Source: an uncultured Pseudomonadota bacterium (GTDB taxonomy: Bacteria; Pseudomonadota; Gammaproteobacteria; Burkholderiales; SG8-39). From it: a stretch of DNA of 64,000 bases. Positions 47,300 to 55,377 of the stretch are shown in pieces; the first letter of the stretch is position 1; each line of letters opens with the position of its first letter. Below the pieces are notes generated by a model, which saw only the letters and a list, made by a program, of their open reading frames with translations, made no database searches and was not told the origin of the DNA. Position numbers and translations under genes: made by a program. Location: the NCBI GenBank assembly GCA_903921325.1, contig CAIXPL010000001.1:186001-250000 (forward strand), in the 5' to 3' direction.

Positions 47300-48802
47300 A
47301 TGAGCGGCAGACACGTGATCGTGGTCGGCGCCGGCATGGCTGGATTGGCCGCCGCGGTCGATCTGGCGGCCAGCGGCCACAAGGTGACGCTGCTCGAGCG
47401 CATGGATGCGCCCGGGGGTAAGCTGCGTGAGGTGAACGCCGGCGGCCGGCGCATCGACGCCGGCCCCACCGTGCTGACCATGCGCGGGGTTTTCGAAGGG
47501 CTCTATGCGCACGCTGGGACTACGCTCGCCGAGCATCTTGTGCTAAAACCGGCGCGAATTCTGGCGCGTCACGCTTGGGATGAAGATGAACGCCTGGACC
47601 TGTATGCGGACAGGCAACAATCGGCCGATGCCATCGGCCGCTTCGCCGGCGCCGCCGAGGCCCGCGGCTACCTGGCGTTCTGCGCGCGTGCGCGGCGGAT
47701 TTTCCAAACCCTGGAAGGCTCTTTCATCCAGGCTTCGCGGCCCAATCTGGTTTCCCTGGCTGCCAGGGTTGGCTTGCGCGGAATTCCCGACCTCTGGAAC
47801 ATTTCTCCGTTCGTTTCCCTCTGGCGCGCCATCGGCGGGTACTTTCGCGATGCGCGCCTGCACCAGTTGTTCGGTCGCTATGCGACTTATTGCGGCTCGT
47901 CTCCCTATCTTTCGCCCGCGACCCTGATGCTGATCGCCCATGTCGAGCAGGAAGGCGTGTGGATGGTCGAAGGCGGAATGCATCGCATCGCAGCCAGCTT
48001 GGCGCAGCTGGCAGCCGGCTGCGGAGCGGTGATCCGCTATGGCGCAGACGCGGCCGAGGTGACGGTCAAAGGCGGGCGGGCAAGCGGCGTGCGCCTGGCT
48101 GGCGGTGAGGTTCTGACGGCCGACGCGGTGCTCGCCAATGCCGACATCGCGGCGATCGCCGACGGGCGCTTCGGCGCGGCCGTGAGCCGGGCGGTCGCGC
48201 CGGTGCCGCGCGCATCGCGTTCGCTTTCGGCGATCACCTGGGCGCTGATGGCGCCGACCAGTGGATTTTCCCTGAGTCGCCACAATGTCTTTTTTTCGCC
48301 CGACTACGCGCGGGAGTTCGATGACATCTTTCGCCATTTGCGCCTGCCCTCCGCACCCACGGTGTACGTCTGCGCCCAGGACCGCGATGGCGACGGCCTG
48401 CGCGCGACCGGCGCCGCGGAAAGGCTGCTGTGCCTAGTCAACGCGCCGGCCACAGGAGACATCAACGGCTATACCGGATCGGAGATCGATCAATGCGAGC
48501 AATGGACCTTTTCCCGGCTGCAGCAGTGCGGCCTGCGGGTGGAGCGCGTGCCGACGCGACAGGTGGTGACGACCCCGGCCGACTTTGCACGGTTGTTTCC
48601 GGGAACCGGGGGCGCGCTATACGGCCAGGCTTCGCACGGCTGGATGGCATCGTTTCGCCGCCCGGGATCGCGCAGCCGGATGCCGGGACTCTACCTGGCG
48701 GGGGGCAGCGTACATCCTGGTCCGGGCTTGCCGATGGCAGCGCTGTCGGGCCGTCTGGCGGCGGCGGCGATCCTGGCGGACTGCGCTTCGATGCGCCGGT
48801 AG
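47300..48802 (+). CDS. crtD: Methoxyneurosporene (3,4-) dehydrogenase
   Basis: CrtI-family FAD enzyme that introduces the C-3,4 double bond in acyclic carotenoids. The 500-residue protein begins with the dinucleotide fold VIVVGAGMAGLAAAVDLA and ends with the FAD-binding LYLAGGSVHPGPGLPMAALSGRLAA. GRYATYCGSSPYLSP and WMVEGGMHRIA support CrtD over CrtI, as does linkage to crtC. The last 20 or so bases may overlap crtC. Confidence 0.93.
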   Translation: MSGRHVIVVGAGMAGLAAAVDLAASGHKVTLLERMDAPGGKLREVNAGGRRIDAGPTVLTMRGVFEGLYAHAGTTLAEHLVLKPARILARHAWDEDERLDLYADRQQSADAIGRFAGAAEARGYLAFCARARRIFQTLEGSFIQASRPNLVSLAARVGLRGIPDLWNISPFVSLWRAIGGYFRDARLHQLFGRYATYCGSSPYLSPATLMLIAHVEQEGVWMVEGGMHRIAASLAQLAAGCGAVIRYGADAAEVTVKGGRASGVRLAGGEVLTADAVLANADIAAIADGRFGAAVSRAVAPVPRASRSLSAITWALMAPTSGFSLSRHNVFFSPDYAREFDDIFRHLRLPSAPTVYVCAQDRDGDGLRATGAAERLLCLVNAPATGDINGYTGSEIDQCEQWTFSRLQQCGLRVERVPTRQVVTTPADFARLFPGTGGALYGQASHGWMASFRRPGSRSRMPGLYLAGGSVHPGPGLPMAALSGRLAAAAILADCASMRR

Positions 48803-49707
48803 CGGAGGGCGGCTACGCCTGGTGGTATCTCGATGCGCTAAGCGATGACGGCAAGCACGGCCTGACGGTCATTGCTTTCATCGGCAGCGTATTCTCTCCT
48901 TACTACGCTTGGGCGCGGCAGCGCGGCCACGCGGATCCGCTGCAGCATTGCGCGCTCAATGTGGCGCTGTATGGCGCCGGCGGCAAGCGCTGGAGCATGG
49001 TTGAGCGCGGCCGCTTGGCGGTGCGCCGGGAGCAGCGACACCTGGCGATCGGCCCCAGTTCGATCGCCTGGGACGGCGATGCGCTGGTGGTTTTCATTGA
49101 TGAAATCACGGCGCCCTGGCCCTCGCGCATACGCGGCAAAGTGCGCCTCTACCCATCGGCCATGGCGTGCCGGACCTTCGTGCTGGATCCGCCAGGCTGC
49201 CACCAATGGACGCCGCTCGCACCAGTGGCGCGCGTCGAGGTCGAGTTGGATCATCCCGCCCTGTCCTGGTCGGGCAGCGGGTATCTGGACAGCAATCGCG
49301 GCAGCGCCGCGCTGGAACTGGCTTTTTCAGGCTGGACCTGGTCGCGCGCAAGCGTCGGCGGCGGCACCGCGATACTCTATGAAGTGACTCGCCGCGATGC
49401 CGAACCCTTATCGCTGGCGATCGTTTGCGACCCAGCGGGCGGCATGTGCGATTTCCCGCCGCCCCCGCCGGTGCGGCTGCAGAGCACCGGATGGCGCATT
49501 CCGCGGGCTACACGCGCCGATAAGGGGCACGGCGCGCGCGTGCAAAGCACCCTCGAAGACACTCCGTTCTATGCGCGCTCGACGGTACTCACGCACTTGC
49601 TCGGCGAGTCCGTCACAGCGGTCCATGAGAGCCTGTCGCTGGACCGGTTCAGCGCGCCATGGGTGCGGATGCTGCTGCCGTTTCGCATGCCGCGGCGGGG
49701 CGGCTGA
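48781..49707 (+). CDS. crtC: Carotenoid 1,2-hydratase (hydroxyneurosporene synthase)
   Basis: Adds water across the 1,2 double bond of neurosporene or lycopene. The conserved block GGYAWWYLDALSDDGKHG then TVIAFIGSVFSPYYAWARQRG identifies it. The start is unusual: the family N-terminus (RFDAPVAEGGY) is preceded in frame by CTG at 48781. No ATG, GTG or TTG occurs in frame until GTG 48526 and ATG 48502/48493, deep inside crtD. I annotate from the CTG, giving 308 residues; a longer form overlapping crtD by about 270-310 bases cannot be excluded. Confidence 0.85.
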   Translation: MRFDAPVAEGGYAWWYLDALSDDGKHGLTVIAFIGSVFSPYYAWARQRGHADPLQHCALNVALYGAGGKRWSMVERGRLAVRREQRHLAIGPSSIAWDGDALVVFIDEITAPWPSRIRGKVRLYPSAMACRTFVLDPPGCHQWTPLAPVARVEVELDHPALSWSGSGYLDSNRGSAALELAFSGWTWSRASVGGGTAILYEVTRRDAEPLSLAIVCDPAGGMCDFPPPPPVRLQSTGWRIPRATRADKGHGARVQSTLEDTPFYARSTVLTHLLGESVTAVHESLSLDRFSAPWVRMLLPFRMPRRGG

Positions 49708-49758
49708 GCGCGCCGCCCAACACAAAAAGCATTGCGACGGCGATCAGTGCGTTTGAAT

Positions 49759-50808
49759 TCATCCGGCGCCACTTTGTGTACGTCCGACGATGCCGCGGTC
49801 CTGCTGTTCCAGCCGTTCGAACAGCTGCACCAGCCAGCCCAGTCGCGTGCCGATTTGCCACCAGCGCATAGCAGCCGTGGTGGGACGTGGCGACGATGCG
49901 GTCAGCGCCACCGCCTCGACCAGGAAGCGAGTCTGCCGCATTGCCGGGATATCGGCGTTGCCATCAGCCCGAGTGGACATGAAGGGCGCGCGCGCCAGCA
50001 GCCACGTTTTGCGCCAAGCTGGCACCACCGCGCGCCGCGCAACCGAATTGAGTCCACCGCGTTCCAGTTCGCGCCCAATTTCGGCGTACAGCGAACGCGC
50101 GGCGTTGATGCCCGGCCGACAACCCGCCGGCAACCTCGCCACCCCGCCGGCGACGCGATCGTAGAGCACATCGGCCTCCTGAAGCAGGCGCGCGATCACC
50201 GAAGCCAGGGGCGCACTGAATACCGGGGCTGCCAGCCACTCGTCGGGATCGATGCCGGCGTCGCGCATCCAGTCGCGCGGCAGGTACAGGCGCCCGGCGC
50301 GTGCATCTTCGCCGACATCGCGCGCGATATTGGTCAACTGCATCGCCACCCCGAGGTCGCAGGCGCGCTCCAGCGCCTCGGCCGAGCGCGCGCCCATCAG
50401 CAGCGCCATCATCGCGCCCACCGCGCCGGCGACGCGTGCCGCATAGTCGTGCAGTTCGGCAAGGCTTTCGTAGCGACGCCCGATGGCGTCCCATTCGAAG
50501 CCCTCAATCAGTGCCTCTGGCAGGGCGCGCGGCACGCTGAATCGCGCCACCACCTCGGCCAGGGCGCGGTCCGCCGCCTGCGGTTGGGGCTGCCCCGCAT
50601 AGGCCAAACGCAGGCGCTCGCGCAGGCCGGCAATAGCCTCCAGGCGCCCGCCGTTGAGATCAACCTCATCGTCGGCGATGCGGCAAAAGGCATAAAGCGC
50701 GCAGGCTGGGTCGCGCACGCTGCTCGGCAGCAGCATTGATGCCATGAAAAATGTGCGCGAGTTGGCGCGCAGCATGGCGCGGCAGGCAGCAATGTCAGAA
50801 GCGTGCAT
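49759..50808 (-). CDS. crtB: Phytoene synthase
   Basis: Joins two geranylgeranyl diphosphates to phytoene. The 349-residue squalene/phytoene synthase has Asp-rich motifs at YAFCRIADDEVD and in AMQLTNIARDVGEDARAGRLYLP, the latter near diagnostic. GGAGA lies 8 bases before the ATG at 50808, inside the end of crtI, so crtI-crtB are coupled. It is convergent with crtC. Large plus-strand frames here are shadows. Confidence 0.95.
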   Translation of the reverse strand: MHASDIAACRAMLRANSRTFFMASMLLPSSVRDPACALYAFCRIADDEVDLNGGRLEAIAGLRERLRLAYAGQPQPQAADRALAEVVARFSVPRALPEALIEGFEWDAIGRRYESLAELHDYAARVAGAVGAMMALLMGARSAEALERACDLGVAMQLTNIARDVGEDARAGRLYLPRDWMRDAGIDPDEWLAAPVFSAPLASVIARLLQEADVLYDRVAGGVARLPAGCRPGINAARSLYAEIGRELERGGLNSVARRAVVPAWRKTWLLARAPFMSTRADGNADIPAMRQTRFLVEAVALTASSPRPTTAAMRWWQIGTRLGWLVQLFERLEQQDRGIVGRTQSGAG

Positions 50809-50812
50809 CGCG

Positions 50813-52348
50813 CTATCTCCGGGCCAATGTGCTTGCATGCGGAACCAGTGAATCGAGAACCCGTGCTGATGAGAGCACGCCCGGCAGTCCCGCGCCCGGA
50901 TGGGTGCCTGCGCCGACCAGATAGAGCCGCTCGATCTCTTCACTGCGGTTGTGCGGCCGGAACCAGGCACTTTGCGAGAGCACGGGCTCGAGGCCAAAGG
51001 CGGCGCCCTTAAAGGAGAGCAGCCTGTCCTGGAAGTCCTGCGGTGTCAGCATTTGCGAAGTGATGATCTGTTCCTCAAGGCCGGGCAACAAGGTGGCGCC
51101 CAGGTGGCGGGCGATGGCGCGGCGGTAAGGCTCGGCCTTAAGCCGCCAGTCGGTACCGCTGTCCAGATGCGGCACCGGCGAGAGCACGTAGAAGGCGTCG
51201 CAGCCGGGCGGGGCCAGCGACGGATCGGTGGCGGTGGGGCGATGCAGATAGAGGCTGAAATTGTCGGCCAGGACCTTGCGCTCAAAAATATCGTCCAGCA
51301 GCTCGCGGTAGCGAGGCCCCAGCAGCATGGTGTGGTGGCCGACGCCGGGATACTGGCACCGGGTGCCGAAGTACCAGACGAACAGGCTCATCGAATAGCG
51401 GGCGCGCTCGATGCGGCGGTCGCTCCAGCGCTCGCGCGCCGTCGCTGGCAGCAGGTTGCGGTAGGTCCACGCCGAGTCGGCGTTCGATACCACCACGTCT
51501 GCGGCGATGGTTCCGCCGCCGGCCAGGCGCACGCCGGTGGCGCTGCGACCGTTAAGGGTGATGGCGCGCACTTCCTGGCCGCATTGCACGCTGCCGCCCT
51601 GGCCTTCGATCAGGCGCACCAGCCCCTGCACCAGCCGGCCGGTGCCGCCGATTGCGCAATGCACCCCCCAGCGCCGCTCGAGAAACGCGATCAGGCAGTA
51701 GATCGACGTGACGGAAAACGGGTTGCCACCGATCAGCAGCGGGTGGAAGGAAAATACCACCCGCAGCCGCGGATTTTTTATATAGCGTGATACCAGGCCG
51801 TACACCGTGCGGTAGCTGCCCAGGCGCAGCATCTCCGGCATGATGCGCGCCATGTCGGCCAATGAATTGAACGGCACGTGGCCGAGCTGCTCGAAGCCGA
51901 TTTTGCAGATCGCCTCGCTCGCCTGCATGAAGCGCTCGTAACCGGCCACGTCCTCTGGCGCGAAGCGCGCCACCTGCTCGCGCATCGCCGCGGGGTCGCT
52001 GCCGCAGACGAAGATCTGGCCGTCGCTGAAGCGGATGTGATAGAAGGGATCGATCGGCCGCAATTCGACATCGTCGGCCAGACTGCGCCCACACAGGGAC
52101 CACAATTCCTCGAACAGGAAGGGCGCGGTGATAATGGTCGGCCCGGCGTCAAACGTAAAACCGTCCTGCCGGTAAACGTAGGCCCGCCCGCCCGGCGCAT
52201 CGAGCTTTTCCAGCACCGTTACGCGGTAGCCGCGCGCCCCCAGCCTTACCGCTGCCGCCAAACCGCCAAAGCCGCTACCGATCACCACCGCGTGCGGCCT
52301 CTCGCCGCCCAGTCGGCGCGACTCTACTGGCGCAGAGAGGATTGACAT
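50813..52348 (-). CDS. crtI: Phytoene desaturase
   Basis: Performs the repeated desaturation of phytoene to neurosporene or lycopene. The 511-residue FAD protein has VVIGSGFGGLAAAVRLGARGYRVTVLEKLDAPGGRA at its N-terminus and YLVGAGTHPGAGLPGVLSSARV at the C-terminus, both CrtI signatures. GRLVQGLVRLIEGQGG is also typical. The start MSILSAP has no clear ribosome binding site. A PpsR-type site on an extended -10 lies just upstream. Confidence 0.95.
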   Translation of the reverse strand: MSILSAPVESRRLGGERPHAVVIGSGFGGLAAAVRLGARGYRVTVLEKLDAPGGRAYVYRQDGFTFDAGPTIITAPFLFEELWSLCGRSLADDVELRPIDPFYHIRFSDGQIFVCGSDPAAMREQVARFAPEDVAGYERFMQASEAICKIGFEQLGHVPFNSLADMARIMPEMLRLGSYRTVYGLVSRYIKNPRLRVVFSFHPLLIGGNPFSVTSIYCLIAFLERRWGVHCAIGGTGRLVQGLVRLIEGQGGSVQCGQEVRAITLNGRSATGVRLAGGGTIAADVVVSNADSAWTYRNLLPATARERWSDRRIERARYSMSLFVWYFGTRCQYPGVGHHTMLLGPRYRELLDDIFERKVLADNFSLYLHRPTATDPSLAPPGCDAFYVLSPVPHLDSGTDWRLKAEPYRRAIARHLGATLLPGLEEQIITSQMLTPQDFQDRLLSFKGAAFGLEPVLSQSAWFRPHNRSEEIERLYLVGAGTHPGAGLPGVLSSARVLDSLVPHASTLARR

Positions 52349-52368
52349 TTATTATTTACACAATATGG

Positions 52369-52386
52369 TGTCTAAAAAGTATAACA
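52369..52386 (-). promoter_or_regulatory. crtI extended -10 promoter under a PpsR-type operator
   Basis: TGTCTAAAAAGTATAACA (52369-52386) is a perfect TGT-N12-ACA site. On the minus strand it contains TGTTATACT, an extended -10, which would give a leader of about 23 bases before crtI. A one-mismatch site TGACATTTATTATTTACA (52343-52360) lies 26 bp away and covers the crtI start codon, the same spacing as at bchC and crtE. Confidence 0.6.
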
Positions 52387-52419
52387 GCCATATTTTTGCG
52401 CGCTAGGTTTTATTCTCCT

Positions 52420-53385
52420 TCAGCGCGACCGTTTCAGGCATTGCCCAGCGGCGCGGTCTGCTTGCCGCGTGAGGCGCGGTCTGCTTGCCGCGTGAGGCGC
52501 GGTCTGCTTGCCGCGTGACGCGCGGGTAATCCGCATCAGCAAGGCAGCCACCAACCGGGGCTGCTCCTCGTGCGCGAGATGCCCGAGACCGGAAAGCACC
52601 ACTATCCTGGCCGCTGGCAGCAGGGCGCGCACGCGTTGTGTGTCCGCCGGCGGGATGGTGCGGTCGTTGCCGCCAGCGACCAGCACGAGCTGTGTTTCCA
52701 GGCGCGGCAGGTCGGCGCGGAACCGCCTCAGATCCCAGTTCGCCATCATGTCCAGCGCCGCACCCACATGCTCCGGGTTGCTGGCCAGGCGCCGGTACAG
52801 GGCGATGCCGGGCGCATCGAGTATCGAACCGGTTTCCTGTAACAGCTTGGCCACCAATGGCTGATCGGAGGCATGCCGGGCGAACAGGCGCGGCACGAGG
52901 TCGAATTGCGCCAGCATTTTCGCCAGGGGTGAAAACACCACTCCCGGCAGTCCCGCCAACGGCAACAGCGCGCCGTTCAGGCTCACCAGCACCTCAGGTG
53001 CGATGCGCCGGTCCAGGCAAAGACGTGCCAGCAATGCCGCACCGGCGGAGTGGCCGACGACGATGCGCGGATTCATTTCAAGGGCCTGCAAAAGAGCACC
53101 GACGCTCTGCGCCATGCCGGGCAGCGATAAGCGCCGCGGCGCCGGCCGGCCAGTAAAGCCATGGCCCGGAAGGTCCGGCGCCACCACCAGGAAATGCCGG
53201 GCCAGCAGCGGCATTAGCGCGCGCCAGGAATGGGTGGCGGCACCCGTCCCGTGCAACAAGAGCAGGGGCGGACCTTGCCCCATGATTTGCACATGCCATT
53301 GCAATCCGCCCGCCGCCACGAAGCGGCTGGCATCGCGATTCGGCCAGTCGCGGCCGTCTCCCTCCCAGCTCAGGCGGCGGGCCAT
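52420..53385 (-). CDS. bchO: Magnesium chelatase accessory alpha/beta hydrolase BchO
   Basis: Alpha/beta-hydrolase-fold protein linked in other phototrophs to magnesium chelatase; its reaction is unknown. The 321-residue protein begins MARRLSWEGDGRDWPNRDAS, the BchO N-terminus. It has the oxyanion region LLLLHGTGAATHSW, the nucleophile elbow VVGHSAGAALLARL, the Asp region VAGGNDRTIPP and the His region GLGHLAHEE. The ATG at 53385 was chosen over upstream codons. The last 30 residues are encoded by a triplicated 23-base repeat and are unlike the family. Unlike in Rhodobacter, it is not beside bchID. Confidence 0.91.
   Translation of the reverse strand: MARRLSWEGDGRDWPNRDASRFVAAGGLQWHVQIMGQGPPLLLLHGTGAATHSWRALMPLLARHFLVVAPDLPGHGFTGRPAPRRLSLPGMAQSVGALLQALEMNPRIVVGHSAGAALLARLCLDRRIAPEVLVSLNGALLPLAGLPGVVFSPLAKMLAQFDLVPRLFARHASDQPLVAKLLQETGSILDAPGIALYRRLASNPEHVGAALDMMANWDLRRFRADLPRLETQLVLVAGGNDRTIPPADTQRVRALLPAARIVVLSGLGHLAHEEQPRLVAALLMRITRASRGKQTAPHAASRPRLTRQADRAAGQCLKRSR
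52451..52519 (-). repeat. 23-base tandem triplication in the bchO 3' end
   Basis: Three units (52451-52473, 52474-52496, 52497-52519) each start GCGCGGTCTGCTTGCCGCGT. Units 1 and 2 are identical, and unit 3 differs only in its last base. Because 23 is not a multiple of three, each copy is read in a different frame (SRGKQTA, ASRPRLT, RQADRAA). Confidence 0.92.
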
Positions 53386-53493
53386 CGTAGAGTCGCGGCT
53401 TGGCGCCTGATTCCGGATGAAGGACAGCAAGGCGATTGGATGGCGCAGAGCATGACCCATTTTACACTTGGTCATTCCACGGCGCGTAGCGGG

Positions 53494-53511
53494 TGTCGTG
53501 TTGGATGGACA
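53494..53511. promoter_or_regulatory. PpsR-type operator between bchO and the membrane hydrolase gene
   Basis: TGTCGTGTTGGATGGACA is a perfect TGT-N12-ACA palindrome in the 153-base divergent gap, 28 bases before the hydrolase start and 108 bases before bchO. A second inverted repeat, ACACAC-TGTG-GTGTGT, follows at 53511-53526. No clear -10/-35 pair was found. Confidence 0.55.
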
Positions 53512-53538
53512 CACACTGTGGTGTGTTACCTTCGCCGC

Positions 53539-55074
53539 ATGCGTTTCCGTTACCGTTACTTGCTGGTCGCCCTGGCGGCGCTTTTGGCGATCGGAACCGG
53601 GTTGTGGCAATTGGACCGAGAGTCCGATGGCCTGGTGGTCACGCATGAACGCGCCGGGACTATTCCGTTGACCCTGTTCAGGCCGGCGACGGGTAAGCCG
53701 GCACCCGTGGTGGTGATCGCGCATGGCTTCGCCGGTTCGCAGCAGTTGATGCAGCCCTTTGCCACCACCCTGGCGCGCAACGGCTATATCGCCGTCACCT
53801 TTGACTTTCCCGGCCATGGCCAGAATCCGCTGCCCCTGCCCGGTGGCCTGGCCGAGCACGAGGCGCTCTCAGGCGCGCTCGAGGCCGCGCTGGCAACGGT
53901 GGTCGGTGTCGCGCGCCGGCTGCCGCAGGCTGACGGGCAACTCGCGCTGCTCGGTCATTCGATGGCGTCCGACGTGGTGGCGCGCTATGCGCAAAAGCAT
54001 GCCGAAGTCGGCGCGACGGTCGCGGTGTCGCTGTATTTTCCGGATGCCGTTCCAGACAGCCCGCGCAACCTGCTGATCATCGATGGCGCGCTCGAGCCGG
54101 CCGCGCTGATCAATGAAGCGTCGCGCGTTGTTGCCTTGACCAGCCGCGTGCCGGTGCAGGAGGGAGTGACGTACGGCAACTTCGCTGACGGCAGCGCGAG
54201 GCACATGGTGCTGGCGCCCGCCGTCGAGCACATCGGTGTGCTCTACAGTGGCCGCAGCCTGGCTGAAACGCTGGATTGGCTGAACCGCAGTTTCGGGCGC
54301 AGCGAAGACGGGTTCATCGCCACCCGCGGTCTCGCCCTGGGCCTGCTCTACCTCGGCGTGGTCGCGTTGGCGTGGCCCTTGTCGCGTTGCCTGCCGCGCG
54401 TAGTGCTCCAACCCGCGGCAGCGGGCTACCGCTGGCGTGAATTGCCGCTCATATCGGCGGTGCCGATGATCCTGACTCCGCTCTTGCTGTGGAAGGCGCC
54501 GACCGAGTTCATGCCGATCCTGCTGGGCGATTACCTGATGCTGCATTTCGGGCTGTACGGCCTGCTCACTCTGGCGGCGATGGTGGTGTTCCAGCGCGGC
54601 CGCGCGCCGCTGCATTTATCTGCGGCCACCAAAGGAAGGCTGGCGTTCGCGGCCCTCGCGGTCGCCGCCTATGGCATCTTCGCGGTCGGCATGGCGACGC
54701 ACCAATTCGCGTTCAATTTCATGCCGGGACCGGGACGCATGCCGCTGGTGCTGGCGCTGCTCGGCGGCACCCTGCCGTATTTCCTCAGCGACGAGTGGCT
54801 CACGCGCGGCGGTACCGCGGCATGCGGCGCCTACCCCTTCACCAAGGCCTGCTTTCTGTTGTCGCTGGCGTTGGCGATTTTGCTCAACCCGGCGCGGCTG
54901 TTTTTCCTCGTCATCATCGTGCCGATGATTCTGGCCTTTTTTGTCATCTATGGATTATTCAGCGCCTGGGCTTGGCGCCGTACCGGCCAGCCGCTGGTCG
55001 CCGGCCTGGCCAACGCCTGGATCTTCGCCTGGGCGATCGCCGCCACCTTCCCGGTGATCGGCGGCCCGGGTTGA
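53539..55074 (+). CDS. Membrane protein with N-terminal alpha/beta hydrolase domain
   Basis: A 511-residue two-part protein. A signal-anchor helix (YLLVALAALLAIGTGLW) leads into an alpha/beta hydrolase fold, about 40-280. HGFAGSQQLM would form the oxyanion region, LLGHSMASDVVARY the nucleophile elbow with Ser, and VEHIGVLYS may supply the catalytic His. The C-terminal half has about six to eight hydrophobic helices. The substrate is unknown. Its gene stands alone on the plus strand inside the photosynthesis cluster, divergent from bchO and behind a PpsR-type site. The start MRFRYRYL follows the divergent gap and is family-neutral. Confidence 0.8.
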   Translation: MRFRYRYLLVALAALLAIGTGLWQLDRESDGLVVTHERAGTIPLTLFRPATGKPAPVVVIAHGFAGSQQLMQPFATTLARNGYIAVTFDFPGHGQNPLPLPGGLAEHEALSGALEAALATVVGVARRLPQADGQLALLGHSMASDVVARYAQKHAEVGATVAVSLYFPDAVPDSPRNLLIIDGALEPAALINEASRVVALTSRVPVQEGVTYGNFADGSARHMVLAPAVEHIGVLYSGRSLAETLDWLNRSFGRSEDGFIATRGLALGLLYLGVVALAWPLSRCLPRVVLQPAAAGYRWRELPLISAVPMILTPLLLWKAPTEFMPILLGDYLMLHFGLYGLLTLAAMVVFQRGRAPLHLSAATKGRLAFAALAVAAYGIFAVGMATHQFAFNFMPGPGRMPLVLALLGGTLPYFLSDEWLTRGGTAACGAYPFTKACFLLSLALAILLNPARLFFLVIIVPMILAFFVIYGLFSAWAWRRTGQPLVAGLANAWIFAWAIAATFPVIGGPG

Positions 55075-55082
55075 GCGCGAGG

Positions 55083-55349
55083 TCAACCTCGCCAGCGGCG
55101 CCACAGATCGGCCAGGTGCGCGAGCAGGGCTGCGGACATGCACACGGCTATCCAAGGCCATCCGGCTCCCGCCAGCGCGCCGCGTAATGCCAGCATCAGG
55201 CCGGCGCCTGCCAGCAGGTTGGCAATCAAATCCGGTGCGGCGATGCCCCGCCCGGTGATGCGGCGATAGGCGAGGAGGGCGAGCGCTTCCACCACCACCA
55301 TCGCCAGGATCAAGTCGATGGCGCGTCCCGAGGTGATGAATTCGTTCAT
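55083..55349 (-). CDS. Small membrane protein of unknown function (88 aa)
   Basis: 88 residues starting MNEFITSGRAIDLILAMVVVEAL, with three likely membrane segments (about 10-26, 43-58 and 63-78) and a basic end (LWRRWRG). No family is recognised. It is the last gene of the minus-strand run bchP-tspO-DUF3422 and begins 28 bases after the DUF3422 stop. Confidence 0.7.
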   Translation of the reverse strand: MNEFITSGRAIDLILAMVVVEALALLAYRRITGRGIAAPDLIANLLAGAGLMLALRGALAGAGWPWIAVCMSAALLAHLADLWRRWRG

Positions 55350-55377
55350 GGTTGGACCCTTGGCCGCACCGGCAGCC

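Noticed and set aside
49732-50739. Plus-strand open frames opposite crtB, and similar ones opposite crtI (50900-51790)
   Set aside because: Shadow frames in high-GC coding sequence; the minus-strand genes carry diagnostic motifs.
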